The notes under the pieces: generated by a model
What the model was told of the DNA's origin: nothing
The model's input: only the letters and a program-made list of their open reading frames with translations
Database searches by the model: none
Shown: positions 1 through 9,736 of the stretch, piece after piece
How positions within the stretch are numbered: position 1 is the stretch's first letter
Layout of the letters: each line of letters begins with the position of its first letter
Assembly (NCBI RefSeq): GCF_002072105.2
Contig: NZ_MTBC01000006.1
Location: forward strand, 62,001-126,000
Direction: 5' to 3'
Origin: Croceivirga radicis
GTDB lineage: Bacteria; Bacteroidota; Bacteroidia; Flavobacteriales; Flavobacteriaceae
Length of the DNA: 64,000 nucleotides
Program-made: the position numbers and the translations under genes

Positions 1-33
1 TGCCAAGCAAAAAAACAACAATCAAGTAACGGC

Positions 34-1089
34 CTAGTTCACAAAATACTTCTTAGAAAAACGAGCAATATCTATTTCTGGATTCAAACTTGATTGTTTA
101 TAGATGAGATCAAATAATTGCTGCGATGCGTAGGGAGCCAATAATACACCCCTAGACCCAAAACCATTCAAAACATACATATTATTAAACTTGGGATGGC
201 TACCAACCAAAGGCCTACGATCGGTAACCGTAGGGCGAATTCCTGCTACATGGTCTACTACTTCAAATTCTGAAGTTAAAAACATACGCAACTTGGTGAT
301 TAATTCTTCCTTTGCCGCTTCTGTAGGCGCATTTGTTTTATCTTTCCATTTATAGGTGGCACCAACCCGGTAATAATCCCCACCCAAGGGAATAATAAAA
401 CATGAGGATTTTATGACTGACTCTTCTTTCAAATTAGGCGCTTTAATAGTTAACAATTCGCCTTTAGTTCCATTTAAGGGCAAATAATTGAAAAAAGGAT
501 TCTTTTTTAGTCCAAATCCTTCTGCAAAGATTATCTTTTTATAGTTAGTTCCCTTAAATTCAAATGCATCTGCTTTTATCTGGAGCGCATTATAATCAAA
601 AGTAGCTCTTGATATACAATTTAAATCTTCTAAATAACTAGTATACGCTTGTTGCAAGTTAGCCGTATCAATCTTTCCTGTTTTTAAAACCTCCCCAAAT
701 CCCTTATCTGCAGCAATACCTTCATTTCTATTTTTATGAATTTGATTATTTAAGAGTTGTTTTAATCTTGGTCTATCTGCAGCCTCGAACCACAAATTCT
801 GTTCTTCAATACTAGCAAATCTTCTAAGTACTTTTAGTTTATCATCTATAGCAATGTTAAGCTTTTCTTCTATAGCTTGATAAAATGGAACAGCTTGTGC
901 TAATTGAGTGTCTGCATTCCATGCCAAGGTAAACCGTTTAAGTATAACTGGATTGTACAAACCACCGGCTACTTTGGAGGAGGTTTGAGAACCATTTTCG
1001 TATACGTCAAAAGTTTTACCTTCAGCTAACAAACGCTCGCACATGGCAATACCTGCCAATCCTAAACCTACCAACAACACATCTTTCAT
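34..1089 (-). CDS. FAD-dependent amino-acid oxidase-like (DAO family) oxidoreductase
   Basis: The protein has 351 residues from the ATG at 1089. A longer frame reaches 1149, but the dinucleotide-binding strand begins directly after this ATG (GLGLAG at residues 8-13), and a TAAATTTG promoter box lies only 5 nt upstream. The C-terminal part has GIRPTVTDRRP followed by a Gly-rich FAD-contacting segment (NGFGSRG), as in the DAO/glycine oxidase family. The substrate cannot be told from sequence. It lies downstream of gldN on the same strand, but a strong terminator separates them, so it is probably transcribed alone. Family confident, reaction unknown. Confidence 0.85.
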   Translation of the reverse strand: MKDVLLVGLGLAGIAMCERLLAEGKTFDVYENGSQTSSKVAGGLYNPVILKRFTLAWNADTQLAQAVPFYQAIEEKLNIAIDDKLKVLRRFASIEEQNLWFEAADRPRLKQLLNNQIHKNRNEGIAADKGFGEVLKTGKIDTANLQQAYTSYLEDLNCISRATFDYNALQIKADAFEFKGTNYKKIIFAEGFGLKKNPFFNYLPLNGTKGELLTIKAPNLKEESVIKSSCFIIPLGGDYYRVGATYKWKDKTNAPTEAAKEELITKLRMFLTSEFEVVDHVAGIRPTVTDRRPLVGSHPKFNNMYVLNGFGSRGVLLAPYASQQLFDLIYKQSSLNPEIDIARFSKKYFVN

Positions 1090-1094
1090 AGCTG

Positions 1095-1102
1095 CAAATT
1101 TA
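1095..1102 (-). promoter_or_regulatory. TAnnTTTG -7 promoter box close to the start codon
   Basis: On the minus strand TAAATTTG is followed by 5 nt and then the ATG at 1089. It matches the Bacteroidota primary-sigma -7 consensus TAnnTTTG. The spacing implies a transcript that starts at or almost at the start codon. Confidence 0.5.
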
Positions 1103-1114
1103 CAGTAGCTACGA

Positions 1115-1155
1115 TTAGAAAAAGAAAAACGCCTTGGTAAAATTACCAAGGCGTT
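1115..1155 (-). terminator. Rho-independent terminator of the gld operon
   Basis: A perfect 13-bp inverted repeat (1128-1140 with 1143-1155; AACGCCTTGGTAA arm) is followed on the minus strand by a run of T interrupted by a single C. It sits between gldN and the FAD oxidoreductase. Confidence 0.9.
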
Positions 1156-1185
1156 CTGTTTTGTTGAATTGGAAATATCTATGGA

Positions 1186-2091
1186 CTAGTATGCCCACAT
1201 ATCCTGTTCCCTATCTCGGATAGTCTCCTTGATTCTGTTAGCTTCTAACAGTTGAAACAGTGCATTGTCAAAAACGTAATCATCAATCTCACGGTCTCCA
1301 TGTACGTTGTCTTCCTTATAAATAACCCCATTAAACCTTCTTGCGTTTAGCAACATATCAAAAGATATAGGTTGTGCAGAGTTCCTATTATTAAAGACCT
1401 TGGCTTTGTGTAAGATTTGTCTAGCACTTGGATACCAAACCCAGAACAATTCTACTTTGTTCTCATTTGGGTCTACAGACTCATCGTCCACGAAGTTAAC
1501 GTCTGGAGCAACAGGAGCTATACCCAATAAACGGTATTTTAGCTCGCCCTGGCGCTTATCAAAGTACCAGATTCCTTTTATACGATACTCCTCAATATCT
1601 GCAGCGTCTAGTTCTCTCCTGTTGATGTACTCTTGAGAAACTTCCTCACCAGCATTTAATTGTTCGTAACCGTAATCTGTTGTATCTACTTTCTTTAAAG
1701 TTGCTTCTAGATCTCCTAGACCGTCTAACTTTTCAGTAAAGTAAGAATCCGCATAAATATCTGTTAACTTACCATTTTTAATGTTCTTGATTAGAACATG
1801 GTATAAAGACCTTCTGTCTGACCCAATACCTACGGTATCTGTTGGGTAATACAAAGGAAAGTTAACACGCTCATCTAAATCTATAACCTCCCATACTGTT
1901 TTGGACCAAAGGATATCCCTATCATCCACATAACCATATTCCAAAGGCTCATCATTGTCTTGAGCAATCTGCTCCTCGGTCTTCTTACCTATTTCTTCTG
2001 GTTTTTTGGCATTTAATATGTTTGCCTGTGCCATCATTGAAACCGGTAATAAACCAACCGCAGCGATTAATAAAACATTTTTCCAATTCAT
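1186..2091 (-). CDS. gldN: Gliding motility / type IX secretion protein GldN
   Basis: 301 residues, last gene of the gldKLMN cluster. An N-terminal signal peptide ends near MMAQA (about residue 22), so the mature protein is periplasmic. In the family GldN (PorN) forms with GldK the ring on the periplasmic face of the outer membrane in the type IX secretion system. Length and the WxVxYP-like core (FWVWYPSARQILHKAKVFN) fit GldN. It starts 13 nt after gldM and a strong terminator follows, so it is co-transcribed with gldM. The call rests on synteny plus sequence pattern. Confidence 0.95.
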   Translation of the reverse strand: MNWKNVLLIAAVGLLPVSMMAQANILNAKKPEEIGKKTEEQIAQDNDEPLEYGYVDDRDILWSKTVWEVIDLDERVNFPLYYPTDTVGIGSDRRSLYHVLIKNIKNGKLTDIYADSYFTEKLDGLGDLEATLKKVDTTDYGYEQLNAGEEVSQEYINRRELDAADIEEYRIKGIWYFDKRQGELKYRLLGIAPVAPDVNFVDDESVDPNENKVELFWVWYPSARQILHKAKVFNNRNSAQPISFDMLLNARRFNGVIYKEDNVHGDREIDDYVFDNALFQLLEANRIKETIRDREQDMWAY

Positions 2092-2104
2092 TTTACTCTT
2101 ATCT

Positions 2105-3673
2105 TTAGTTTGTCAATTCTACAACAACAGGAGATACTTTCTTAAGCTTATAGCTCTTGTTATTGCTAATGTATGCTTGGATATCAAAAATTTGTACTGC
2201 ATCTCCTCTTCCTGCTCTTTTTAGTGCAGACTTGGCTTTAGCGTTTAATTTGTTACCACTTACAACAACAGTTGGTTGTCCAGGAACTTTAAATTTAAAT
2301 CCACTTACAGCTAATTTTAAATCGAAATCAAAGTCTTCTAACATAGCGCTTACCGTAGAGATCTCTAAGTTTCTTCTTGGCATTTTTGCGCTACCAGCCT
2401 CACCACGGATTGTTCCGCTAGGCCTTGGAATATCTTTGATACGGAATGTAGCAGGAGTACTAATCCTTTGTCCGTCTGGCAATACACCAGAGGCACTAAT
2501 TGTAACCTCTCTACCAGTACCTGGGTTCATGACATATCTACTACCGCTCACTTTTCTTAATCCAGGTGCAGAAGCACTTACTTTGTTATCTGGAATACCT
2601 GGTATAGAAATGGTCATTGGGTTAGCAACACCACGGTACACAACATTCATCTTATCTGCTGCAATTACGGCTGCATTAGGCTTAGAAATAGTTGCAAACG
2701 TATTGTTTACAGGAACTTCAATCTCTTTACCGTCTTGCATAAAGTAAAGCATACCTTCTATAGTGTGGTCACCAGCACCACCAGCACCGATTAACATTTT
2801 TACACCCCCAGCTTCTAATTTGTAATCTTTATCAGCTACTAATTTTCTACCGTCTAAAGTTAACTCTGCACGTACAGGTGTAGATGTTTTGTCTGTCTTA
2901 GAGATAATGATTTTACCATCATACTTTTCTCCGCTATAGAAAGCAGATTTAGAAGCAGACAATGAAGTTGCAAAATTCTTTAAAGAAACAGCTTCAGTAA
3001 GGTTACCTTCTAAAAGACCTTTTAATACATCTTGCTCAGTAGACTTAATGTCTGACTGCATTGCAGTAAGTTTAGTTAAAGAAACTACCATAGGTACTCT
3101 CTCATAGTGATAGTTTAACCAATCTTCTTTGGTACCATCGCTTTTTTCTACTTTACCATTAGCGTCTCCTGTAGCAAAACGTGCATTAACAGACTCTTTG
3201 ATATCCTTCATGCTTTCTGGTAACACTTTACCCACTTCCGTACGGTAACGGTTAACCCAGTTTAAGAACTTTTGACCTTCTTCGGTAACTTTATCACCTC
3301 CAAAGAATTTTTGATCAAGAAAATCGGACTTATCCATTTTCTCATAGTCCTTTTTATCTTCGTAACCTTCTAACATTTCTCCTTTTAAGCTTTCTATATA
3401 GCTATAGAACTCATTGGATAATTCTGTTACTTGGGTTGCCTTTTGGTATAAAGGAGCATACTCTTCTTCGTTTTCAGAAGCTTTAGTTGCTAAACCATCT
3501 AAGTAGGCTACGTTGTTTTCACTGGCTTTTACGTTTGATGCTTCGAACTTCTCATTCATTACACCAAATGCGGCCAATACTTCTTTTCCTATGTTTAACG
3601 CCAACATCGCGATGAAGATCAAATACATAAGGTTGATCATCTTCTGACGTGGGCTAGCTTTTCCTCCTGCCAT
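2105..3673 (-). CDS. gldM: Type IX secretion motor protein GldM
   Basis: 522 residues. One N-terminal transmembrane helix (about residues 12-35, beginning MINLMYLIFIAMLALN) is followed by a long helical and then beta-rich periplasmic region, as in GldM/PorM. In the family GldM dimers span the periplasm and couple the inner-membrane proton-driven GldL ring to the GldK/GldN ring. It starts 51 nt after gldL and ends 13 nt before gldN, in the conserved K-L-M-N order. No truncation is visible. Confidence 0.96.
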   Translation of the reverse strand: MAGGKASPRQKMINLMYLIFIAMLALNIGKEVLAAFGVMNEKFEASNVKASENNVAYLDGLATKASENEEEYAPLYQKATQVTELSNEFYSYIESLKGEMLEGYEDKKDYEKMDKSDFLDQKFFGGDKVTEEGQKFLNWVNRYRTEVGKVLPESMKDIKESVNARFATGDANGKVEKSDGTKEDWLNYHYERVPMVVSLTKLTAMQSDIKSTEQDVLKGLLEGNLTEAVSLKNFATSLSASKSAFYSGEKYDGKIIISKTDKTSTPVRAELTLDGRKLVADKDYKLEAGGVKMLIGAGGAGDHTIEGMLYFMQDGKEIEVPVNNTFATISKPNAAVIAADKMNVVYRGVANPMTISIPGIPDNKVSASAPGLRKVSGSRYVMNPGTGREVTISASGVLPDGQRISTPATFRIKDIPRPSGTIRGEAGSAKMPRRNLEISTVSAMLEDFDFDLKLAVSGFKFKVPGQPTVVVSGNKLNAKAKSALKRAGRGDAVQIFDIQAYISNNKSYKLKKVSPVVVELTN

Positions 3674-3724
3674 GTTTTCTAATTAGTTTTAATTAATAAT
3701 TTGGGGTTAATAATTGGTAACTAA

Positions 3725-4378
3725 TTAGTTCTTTGACATTGCGGACAACATACCACCATATACACCATTCAAAGAAGATAGGTTTGTGGCCAAAGATTCC
3801 ATTTGATCTTTTAAAGCACCAGCGTTTTGCACTACTTCTTCGTTAATTGAAGCTTGGCGACTAGCACTTTCTAATTGTACTTTGTAAAGACTATTTAAAG
3901 ATTCCATTTGGGCAGCAGCATGAGACAACTCTTCTGAGTACTTTTTAGTGTGCTGTATTGCATCTGTAGTAGGTGCAATGTTCTTAGCGGCACCTTCAAA
4001 GCTCTTGATGCTTTCTCCTAGGCTACTAAATAATTGCGAATCTATATTTGCTTCTTTAAGCATCTCATCTAATTTCTTAGAAAGAATACCTTCTGATTCT
4101 TTTGCTTCTGCAGCTTCTCTTTTTTGAGATTTCTTAGTTTCGCCACCAGCTAATTCTGGGTAAACTAAAGACCAATCTAATTCTTCTTCTACTGGCTCAA
4201 ACGCAGCGATAGCAAAAATTAATGCTTCTGTGATAAGACCAATAGCTAGTAATAAACCACCTGTTAAAGGACCGAACTCCCAGTGAAGAATCTTAAATAA
4301 TGCACCAATAATTACTACCGATGCTCCAAGCCCGTAGGCCATGTTAAACAGCTTTTTTGTTGATTTTGACTGTGCCAT
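3725..4378 (-). CDS. gldL: Type IX secretion motor protein GldL
   Basis: 217 residues. Two closely spaced transmembrane helices (about residues 12-30 and 37-60) precede a cytoplasmic coiled-coil-rich tail. Glu51 lies inside the second helix and is the likely counterpart of the conserved membrane glutamate that family studies link to proton-motive-force use. GldL with GldM is the inner-membrane motor for secretion and gliding. It lies 79 nt after gldK and 51 nt before gldM. Confidence 0.96.
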   Translation of the reverse strand: MAQSKSTKKLFNMAYGLGASVVIIGALFKILHWEFGPLTGGLLLAIGLITEALIFAIAAFEPVEEELDWSLVYPELAGGETKKSQKREAAEAKESEGILSKKLDEMLKEANIDSQLFSSLGESIKSFEGAAKNIAPTTDAIQHTKKYSEELSHAAAQMESLNSLYKVQLESASRQASINEEVVQNAGALKDQMESLATNLSSLNGVYGGMLSAMSKN

Positions 4379-4457
4379 AATGATAATTAAATTAAGTTAT
4401 ATAAATAAAGAATTTGGTTACAAGTTTAAATTAGTGTTCTCGTAAACTTTTTCTTGT

Positions 4458-5831
4458 TTATAGTCCGTTGTTTCCTTTGGTAGAATCTTCTTCTCCCATA
4501 TAATCCTGTACGGTTCTAAAGCCTATGTAACTACGTGCAGAATCTTGATACTCATAATCTCTAGTACTTACTTGCAAGAAGTAGGCTACGTCTTTCCAAG
4601 AGCCACCACGAATTACTTTTCTTTTGTTTTGCCCAGAACCAGCATTTGGGTTCATGGTAGAAACGTACTCGTAAGCACCTGGATCATAGCTAGAGTTGGT
4701 CCACTCAGACACGTTACCGGCCATATTATAAAGGTTGTAGTCGTTTGGCTCATAAGATTTAGCCTCTACCGTATATAATGCTGCATCCGCTGCATAATCT
4801 CCACGTTGTGGCTTAAAGTTTGCCATAAAACAACCTGTATCACTAATTACGTAAGGACCACCCCATGGATACGTACCGCCTTCGATACCGCCCCTTGCTG
4901 CATACTCCCATTCCGCTTCGGTTGGCAATCTAAATTGATTCACAAACTGCTTACCTCTACTCTTCTGGTCATCATTTTTGAACTTGGTTCTCCAATGACA
5001 GAATGCTTTAGCTTGTTGCCAGTTAACACCTACTACAGGATAATCACTGTACGCATCGTGCCAAAAATAATCGTTATGCATTGGTTCATTGTAAGAGTAC
5101 TCAAAGTCTCTAATCCAAACCGTTGTATCCGGATAAATATTCAACTCTTCTTTTTTGATGAAATCGCTACGTTTTCCGCTTTTAGATCTTGCAGCCGCTT
5201 CAATATCCATCCAGTTGTACTTATACTTTAACTGTTTAACATCTAAAGAACGCTGACCGTTATAAGTTTCTTCTTCAGACAAATAAAGCGAATCCATTAT
5301 CTCTGCATAGTACTCATCTGGATAGTCGTTGGTATCCCAAATAAGGTCTATATCCTTGTTCAAAGCATACGCCTCATAACCATCACCACCAATAAAATTG
5401 TCTAATTTGTATTTTTCCCAAACAGAAAGTTTAGTTGTATCGGCACTGGCAAATGCGTACTCGCCAATAGTACCATCATCTTCTGGACTTAGACCTAGCT
5501 CTTCTGCTAAAATAGCAAGTTTAGTTCTTGCTACGGAGTCTTTTACCCACTCTACAAACTGACGGTATTCACTGTTGGTAATTTCAGTATCGTCCATGTA
5601 GAAAGACCTTACGGTAACGGTTCTTGTTGGTGCGTTCAACACCTTTGCCTGGTCCTCTTCTGCTTTACCCATTATAAAGGATCCTCTTGGTATTAATTCC
5701 ATACCATAGGGCTTCTCGGGATACCATTTCTTCCCTTTCACACCAACTAATTCACCTTTTGACCTTGATTTAGAACCACAACTGGTAAGTAAAAAAACAA
5801 GCGCTAGAGATGATAACAATAGCTTTCTCAT
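4458..5831 (-). CDS. gldK: Gliding motility lipoprotein GldK (formylglycine-generating-enzyme fold)
   Basis: 457 residues. A lipoprotein signal places the lipidated cysteine at residue 18 (LLTSC). The rest is an FGE/SUMF1-like domain: MELIPRGSFIMG near residue 44, RLPTEAEWEYAARGG, NMAGNVSEW and VIRGGSWKD. In the type IX system GldK forms a ring with GldN under the outer membrane and is not thought to act as an enzyme. It is first in the gldKLMN operon, with a 122-nt gap to the arginase-fold gene upstream. Confidence 0.96.
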   Translation of the reverse strand: MRKLLLSSLALVFLLTSCGSKSRSKGELVGVKGKKWYPEKPYGMELIPRGSFIMGKAEEDQAKVLNAPTRTVTVRSFYMDDTEITNSEYRQFVEWVKDSVARTKLAILAEELGLSPEDDGTIGEYAFASADTTKLSVWEKYKLDNFIGGDGYEAYALNKDIDLIWDTNDYPDEYYAEIMDSLYLSEEETYNGQRSLDVKQLKYKYNWMDIEAAARSKSGKRSDFIKKEELNIYPDTTVWIRDFEYSYNEPMHNDYFWHDAYSDYPVVGVNWQQAKAFCHWRTKFKNDDQKSRGKQFVNQFRLPTEAEWEYAARGGIEGGTYPWGGPYVISDTGCFMANFKPQRGDYAADAALYTVEAKSYEPNDYNLYNMAGNVSEWTNSSYDPGAYEYVSTMNPNAGSGQNKRKVIRGGSWKDVAYFLQVSTRDYEYQDSARSYIGFRTVQDYMGEEDSTKGNNGL

Positions 5832-5953
5832 ACTTTAGGTTAAATTTTCGATTTAAGATTTATAAACTGCATAACACAATTTCATACTCTCAAAACTTGA
5901 TTTTGAATATTTTATTGTGCAATTGCAGAATATGTGTCAAAAAATTTTATTGT

Positions 5954-7111
5954 TCAGTTTAAGCCTTTCTTGAAGGCTTTTAGCCATCTCTCCGGAATCA
6001 TTTGATTACATGCGTCCAAATAATCCTGTTGAGTGCAAGGTAATAACGCCACGGAATTGGATTTATTATGCTCCATTAAAATAGATGGCACTTCTACCCA
6101 CCATCTTTCCGTGACATGGCTTTTAAAAAAGATAAGTTCTTCTGCGTCTGTAGGTACGGTAAATTTGGTAAAGTCTTCATTATCAGAACTAGGAGTTTCT
6201 AGAATACGAAACGTTAACCCCTCCATGAAATACCATACCATTTGCGCAATTAGGCGATGAGATAAGGTAGAATTTTCCATTTCATAGATACCAAAAACGG
6301 ACACTTTATCGCTAAGGCCAGCGTAGCGGGCAATTGCGCAAATTTCTTTACCATCAAAACCATTGGGCGAAAAGTTAGCTGTAGCCCCCATTTCTGATGC
6401 CCTAACCGATTTCATATCTATGCTTACCAAATGGGCGTTACGCAACACGGGCTCTGCCAGGGTAATATTATGGCTTATTTCTCCCAGTCTATAGGCATCA
6501 AAAAATAGACGTTCCATAAGATCCATCTCTTCTTGTGCGTTAAAATAGCTCTGAAACCCTAGATTTGAAAAATTGAATAAGTTATTGGGTTTATCTGTAA
6601 TGATTTTACTCATGTATGATTCTGATGATATTAGTTCATCATCCATACCAAAATCAAACTTACAATCTACATTGGCAATATTTATCATGTTTTTGATATT
6701 ATCAAAAGCACGATAAACCGGAAATATTAAATCTTGGGTAGCTCCCAAAATAATAGGAATGATATTTTCCTCTAATAGGCCCGCAACTATTTCACGAACC
6801 ACGAAATAGGTATCTTCTACACTTTCTCCCTCCTGGATATCTCCTATATCTATGATAGTTCCATTCCAGTTACCCATCATAAGACGGTATATTTCTAACC
6901 GGAGACCATCTATATCTAATTTGGCATTCTTTTTTTCAAAGGCGTTTCTAGACTCTAGCACACCAAACAATGCAACAGTAGCATTGGCAAAAACGGGCAA
7001 ACCTTTCTTTTCGGTATGTTTATGAATATTCTTTCCTAGTGCTTGGGGCGGTAGAAATTCCGTAAATGCCATTACCTTTTCACTTACGGGCACTAAAAAA
7101 TCAAATGCCAT
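5954..7111 (-). CDS. Arginase/formimidoylglutamase-fold protein with replaced metal ligands
   Basis: 385 residues with the order of motifs of the ureohydrolase (arginase) superfamily, but the binuclear-metal ligands are altered. The GGDHS motif reads GATQD (Gln126 for His), DAHxD reads DCKFD at 149-153 (Lys151 for His), and SxDxD reads SIDMK at 230-234 (Lys234 for Asp). Three aspartates remain. By comparison with known arginases it should not hold a normal Mn pair, so it is probably not an active ureohydrolase. It lies between topA and gldK, a conserved setting in flavobacteria as I recall. Automatic pipelines would call it formimidoylglutamase. Confidence 0.8.
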   Translation of the reverse strand: MAFDFLVPVSEKVMAFTEFLPPQALGKNIHKHTEKKGLPVFANATVALFGVLESRNAFEKKNAKLDIDGLRLEIYRLMMGNWNGTIIDIGDIQEGESVEDTYFVVREIVAGLLEENIIPIILGATQDLIFPVYRAFDNIKNMINIANVDCKFDFGMDDELISSESYMSKIITDKPNNLFNFSNLGFQSYFNAQEEMDLMERLFFDAYRLGEISHNITLAEPVLRNAHLVSIDMKSVRASEMGATANFSPNGFDGKEICAIARYAGLSDKVSVFGIYEMENSTLSHRLIAQMVWYFMEGLTFRILETPSSDNEDFTKFTVPTDAEELIFFKSHVTERWWVEVPSILMEHNKSNSVALLPCTQQDYLDACNQMIPERWLKAFKKGLN

Positions 7112-7134
7112 ATACCTATTCGTTTATAGTTAAT

Positions 7135-9618
7135 TTATTTCTTACTTGTTTTTCTTGTCTTTTTCTTTGGCGTCTTCTTTTCAATTAATGCTTTTGCCTC
7201 TTCCAAATCTATTTTGGAAACATCAACATCTTTAGATAGCTCTACCTTAATTTTGCCTTTGATAACATTATGCCTACCCCATCTGGCCTTTTCTATACGT
7301 ATGCCCTCTTCTGGCCATTCTTGGATTAGCTTATCTTTTTCTTTTTGAATCTTAGCCTCTATTAATTCTTCAATATCCGCTTTACTCAAGTTATCAAAGT
7401 CGTATTTCTTGTTCACATTTATGAACATACCATCCCATTTAATAAAGGGTCCAAACCTACCTACACCTTTGGTCACATCTGTTCCCTTATAGGTGGCAAT
7501 AGGAGCATCTGCCTTCTGCTTTGCCTTTATTAGCTCTATTGCCCTATCCATATCTACATCAAAAGCACTTTCGCCCTTTTCCAATGAGATAAACTTTTTA
7601 CCAAACCTTACATAAGGGCCATATCTACCTACGTTGGCTTCTACTTCTTCCCCTTCATATACCCCTAACTTTTTAGGTAGTTGAAAAAGCTCCATTGCTT
7701 CTTCAAAGGTTATTGTTGTTAAAGACTGTTCTGGAAGTAAACTAGCAAATTGCGGTTTTTCTTCTTCTTCTGCAGTTCCGATCTGCACCATAGGCCCAAA
7801 TCTACCCAACCTTACGGATACTTGCCTTCCAGATTCTGGATCTTTACCTAAAATACGCTCACCACTGGCACGCTCCGCGTTCTCTTCTACGTCTTCTACC
7901 GTAGGATGAAAATCTTCATAAAAAGCCTTCATTACTTTTTTCCAATCTTCTTCACCTGCAGCAATTTCATCAAAGTCTTCTTCTAACTGTGCAGTAAAGT
8001 TGTAATCTAATATTTTAGAAAAATTGGTAACTAAAAAGTCATTCACAATCATTCCTATATCCGTAGGCACCAACTTACCTTTATCAGACCCGACGGTTTC
8101 CGTTAACTCCTTGGCAGTAACTTTTCCATTTTCTAATACCAATTGCGTATAGTTACGTTCCGCACCTTCTACCGTACCTTTTTCTACGTAACCCCTGTTT
8201 TGTATGGTAGAGATAGTTGGCGCGTAAGTAGATGGCCTACCAATACCTAATTGTTCTAATTTTTTAACCAAGGACGCCTCCGTGTACCTGTAGGGAGGCC
8301 TAGTAAAGCGTTCCGTTGCAGAGATGTATGTGTTATTTAAAACCTCATTCACCTTCATGGCCGGCAACATCCCTTCTTGCTCTTCCGCTACATCCTCTTC
8401 GTCTACACCTTCTAAATACACTTTTAAAAAGCCGTCAAACTTAACCACCTCGCCATTGGCAGTAAATTCTTCGTCATGGCTACTAGCGGCAATTTTTACA
8501 TTGGTACGCTCTAACTGTGCATCACTCATTTGCGATGCCAATGTACGTTTCCAAATTAGTTCGTATAATTTTGCCTGATCCCGCTCTAAAGATGGGCTCT
8601 GGAGCTTCATATCTGTGGGCCTAATAGCCTCGTGCGCCTCTTGAGCCCCTTTGGCCTTACCTGTATAACTGCGCACCTCGCTATATTTTTCACCGTAATT
8701 GGAAACAATTGCATCCTTTGCGGCGTCTAGTGCTTCTTTAGACAAATTTACACTATCGGTTCTCATATAGGTAATAAGACCCGCCTCATACAACCGTTGT
8801 GCAACTTGCATGGTACGCCCTACGGAAAAATATAGTTTTCTAGAAGCCTCTTGCTGTAAAGTAGAAGTGGTAAACGGTGCCGCCGGTGATTTTTTGGCCG
8901 GCTTGGTGTCTAATTTGGCTACCTTAAAATCCGCACCTATATTATTATTCAAAAAGGCTTGTGCTTCTTCCTTAGAGCCGAAGCTTTTATTTAGTTTTGC
9001 ATCAAAAGCAACACCTTCTTGTGTTTTAAATTCAGCTTTTATTTTATAAGATGCCTCTGGAGCAAAAGCTTCTATTTCTCTTTCTCTCTCTACAATTAAA
9101 CGAACAGAAACAGACTGTACCCTACCCGCAGAAAGGCCCGGCTTAATTTTTTTCCAAAGTACCGGAGACAATTGGTAACCCACCAAACGATCCAAAACCC
9201 TACGTGCTTGTTGGGCATTAACCAAGTTGTAGTTGATTTCTCTTGGATTTTGAATTGCCCTTTGTATTGCCGATTTTGTAATAGAGTTAAAAACAATTCT
9301 TTTTGTCTTTTTTTGCTCTAAACCCAACTCTTCTGCCAAATGCCAAGATATGGCTTCTCCCTCGCGATCCTCATCACTTGCAAGCCATATAATCTCTGCC
9401 TTTTTAGCCAAATCTTTCAATTTCTTAACAAGAGCTTTCTTGTCCTTATCCACCACATATTTTGGGGTAAAATCTTTATCAACATCTACTCCCAATTCTT
9501 TAGAGGGCAAATCGGCAATATGCCCAAAACTGGATTCTACTTGATAATCTTTCCCTAAAAATTTCTCTATGGTCTTCGCCTTGGCGGGGGACTCTACTAT
9601 TACTAAATTCTTTGGCAT
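7135..9618 (-). CDS. topA: DNA topoisomerase I
   Basis: 827 residues. A Toprim domain starts at LVIVESPAKAKTIEKFLG (residues 5-22) with the metal-binding SDEDREGE at 81-88. The catalytic tyrosine is Tyr284 in GLITYMRTDSV. The C-terminal part has three GRFGP/GRYGP-type repeats instead of Cys4 zinc ribbons, then a Lys-rich tail (KKTPKKKTRKTSKK). The type IA enzyme relaxes negative supercoils through a 5'-phosphotyrosine. The next gene begins 23 nt downstream, so the two are probably co-transcribed. Confidence 0.97.
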   Translation of the reverse strand: MPKNLVIVESPAKAKTIEKFLGKDYQVESSFGHIADLPSKELGVDVDKDFTPKYVVDKDKKALVKKLKDLAKKAEIIWLASDEDREGEAISWHLAEELGLEQKKTKRIVFNSITKSAIQRAIQNPREINYNLVNAQQARRVLDRLVGYQLSPVLWKKIKPGLSAGRVQSVSVRLIVEREREIEAFAPEASYKIKAEFKTQEGVAFDAKLNKSFGSKEEAQAFLNNNIGADFKVAKLDTKPAKKSPAAPFTTSTLQQEASRKLYFSVGRTMQVAQRLYEAGLITYMRTDSVNLSKEALDAAKDAIVSNYGEKYSEVRSYTGKAKGAQEAHEAIRPTDMKLQSPSLERDQAKLYELIWKRTLASQMSDAQLERTNVKIAASSHDEEFTANGEVVKFDGFLKVYLEGVDEEDVAEEQEGMLPAMKVNEVLNNTYISATERFTRPPYRYTEASLVKKLEQLGIGRPSTYAPTISTIQNRGYVEKGTVEGAERNYTQLVLENGKVTAKELTETVGSDKGKLVPTDIGMIVNDFLVTNFSKILDYNFTAQLEEDFDEIAAGEEDWKKVMKAFYEDFHPTVEDVEENAERASGERILGKDPESGRQVSVRLGRFGPMVQIGTAEEEEKPQFASLLPEQSLTTITFEEAMELFQLPKKLGVYEGEEVEANVGRYGPYVRFGKKFISLEKGESAFDVDMDRAIELIKAKQKADAPIATYKGTDVTKGVGRFGPFIKWDGMFINVNKKYDFDNLSKADIEELIEAKIQKEKDKLIQEWPEEGIRIEKARWGRHNVIKGKIKVELSKDVDVSKIDLEEAKALIEKKTPKKKTRKTSKK

Positions 9619-9684
9619 TAACGTGGGTTTGTTGCAACAAAAGTATATGAATTTTTTGATTTGACCCTTACCCTAGCGCCTATC

Positions 9685-9712
9685 CAAAAAATATCCTGCG
9701 GTAAGCGGGATA
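9685..9712 (-). terminator. Rho-independent terminator
   Basis: Stem arms 9692-9699 and 9705-9712 (TATCCTGC against GCGGGATA, one G-T pair) are followed on the minus strand by six T. It terminates the LVIVD-repeat gene. Confidence 0.75.
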
Positions 9713-9736
9713 GAAAAATAGTTTTAAAATCTTGTT

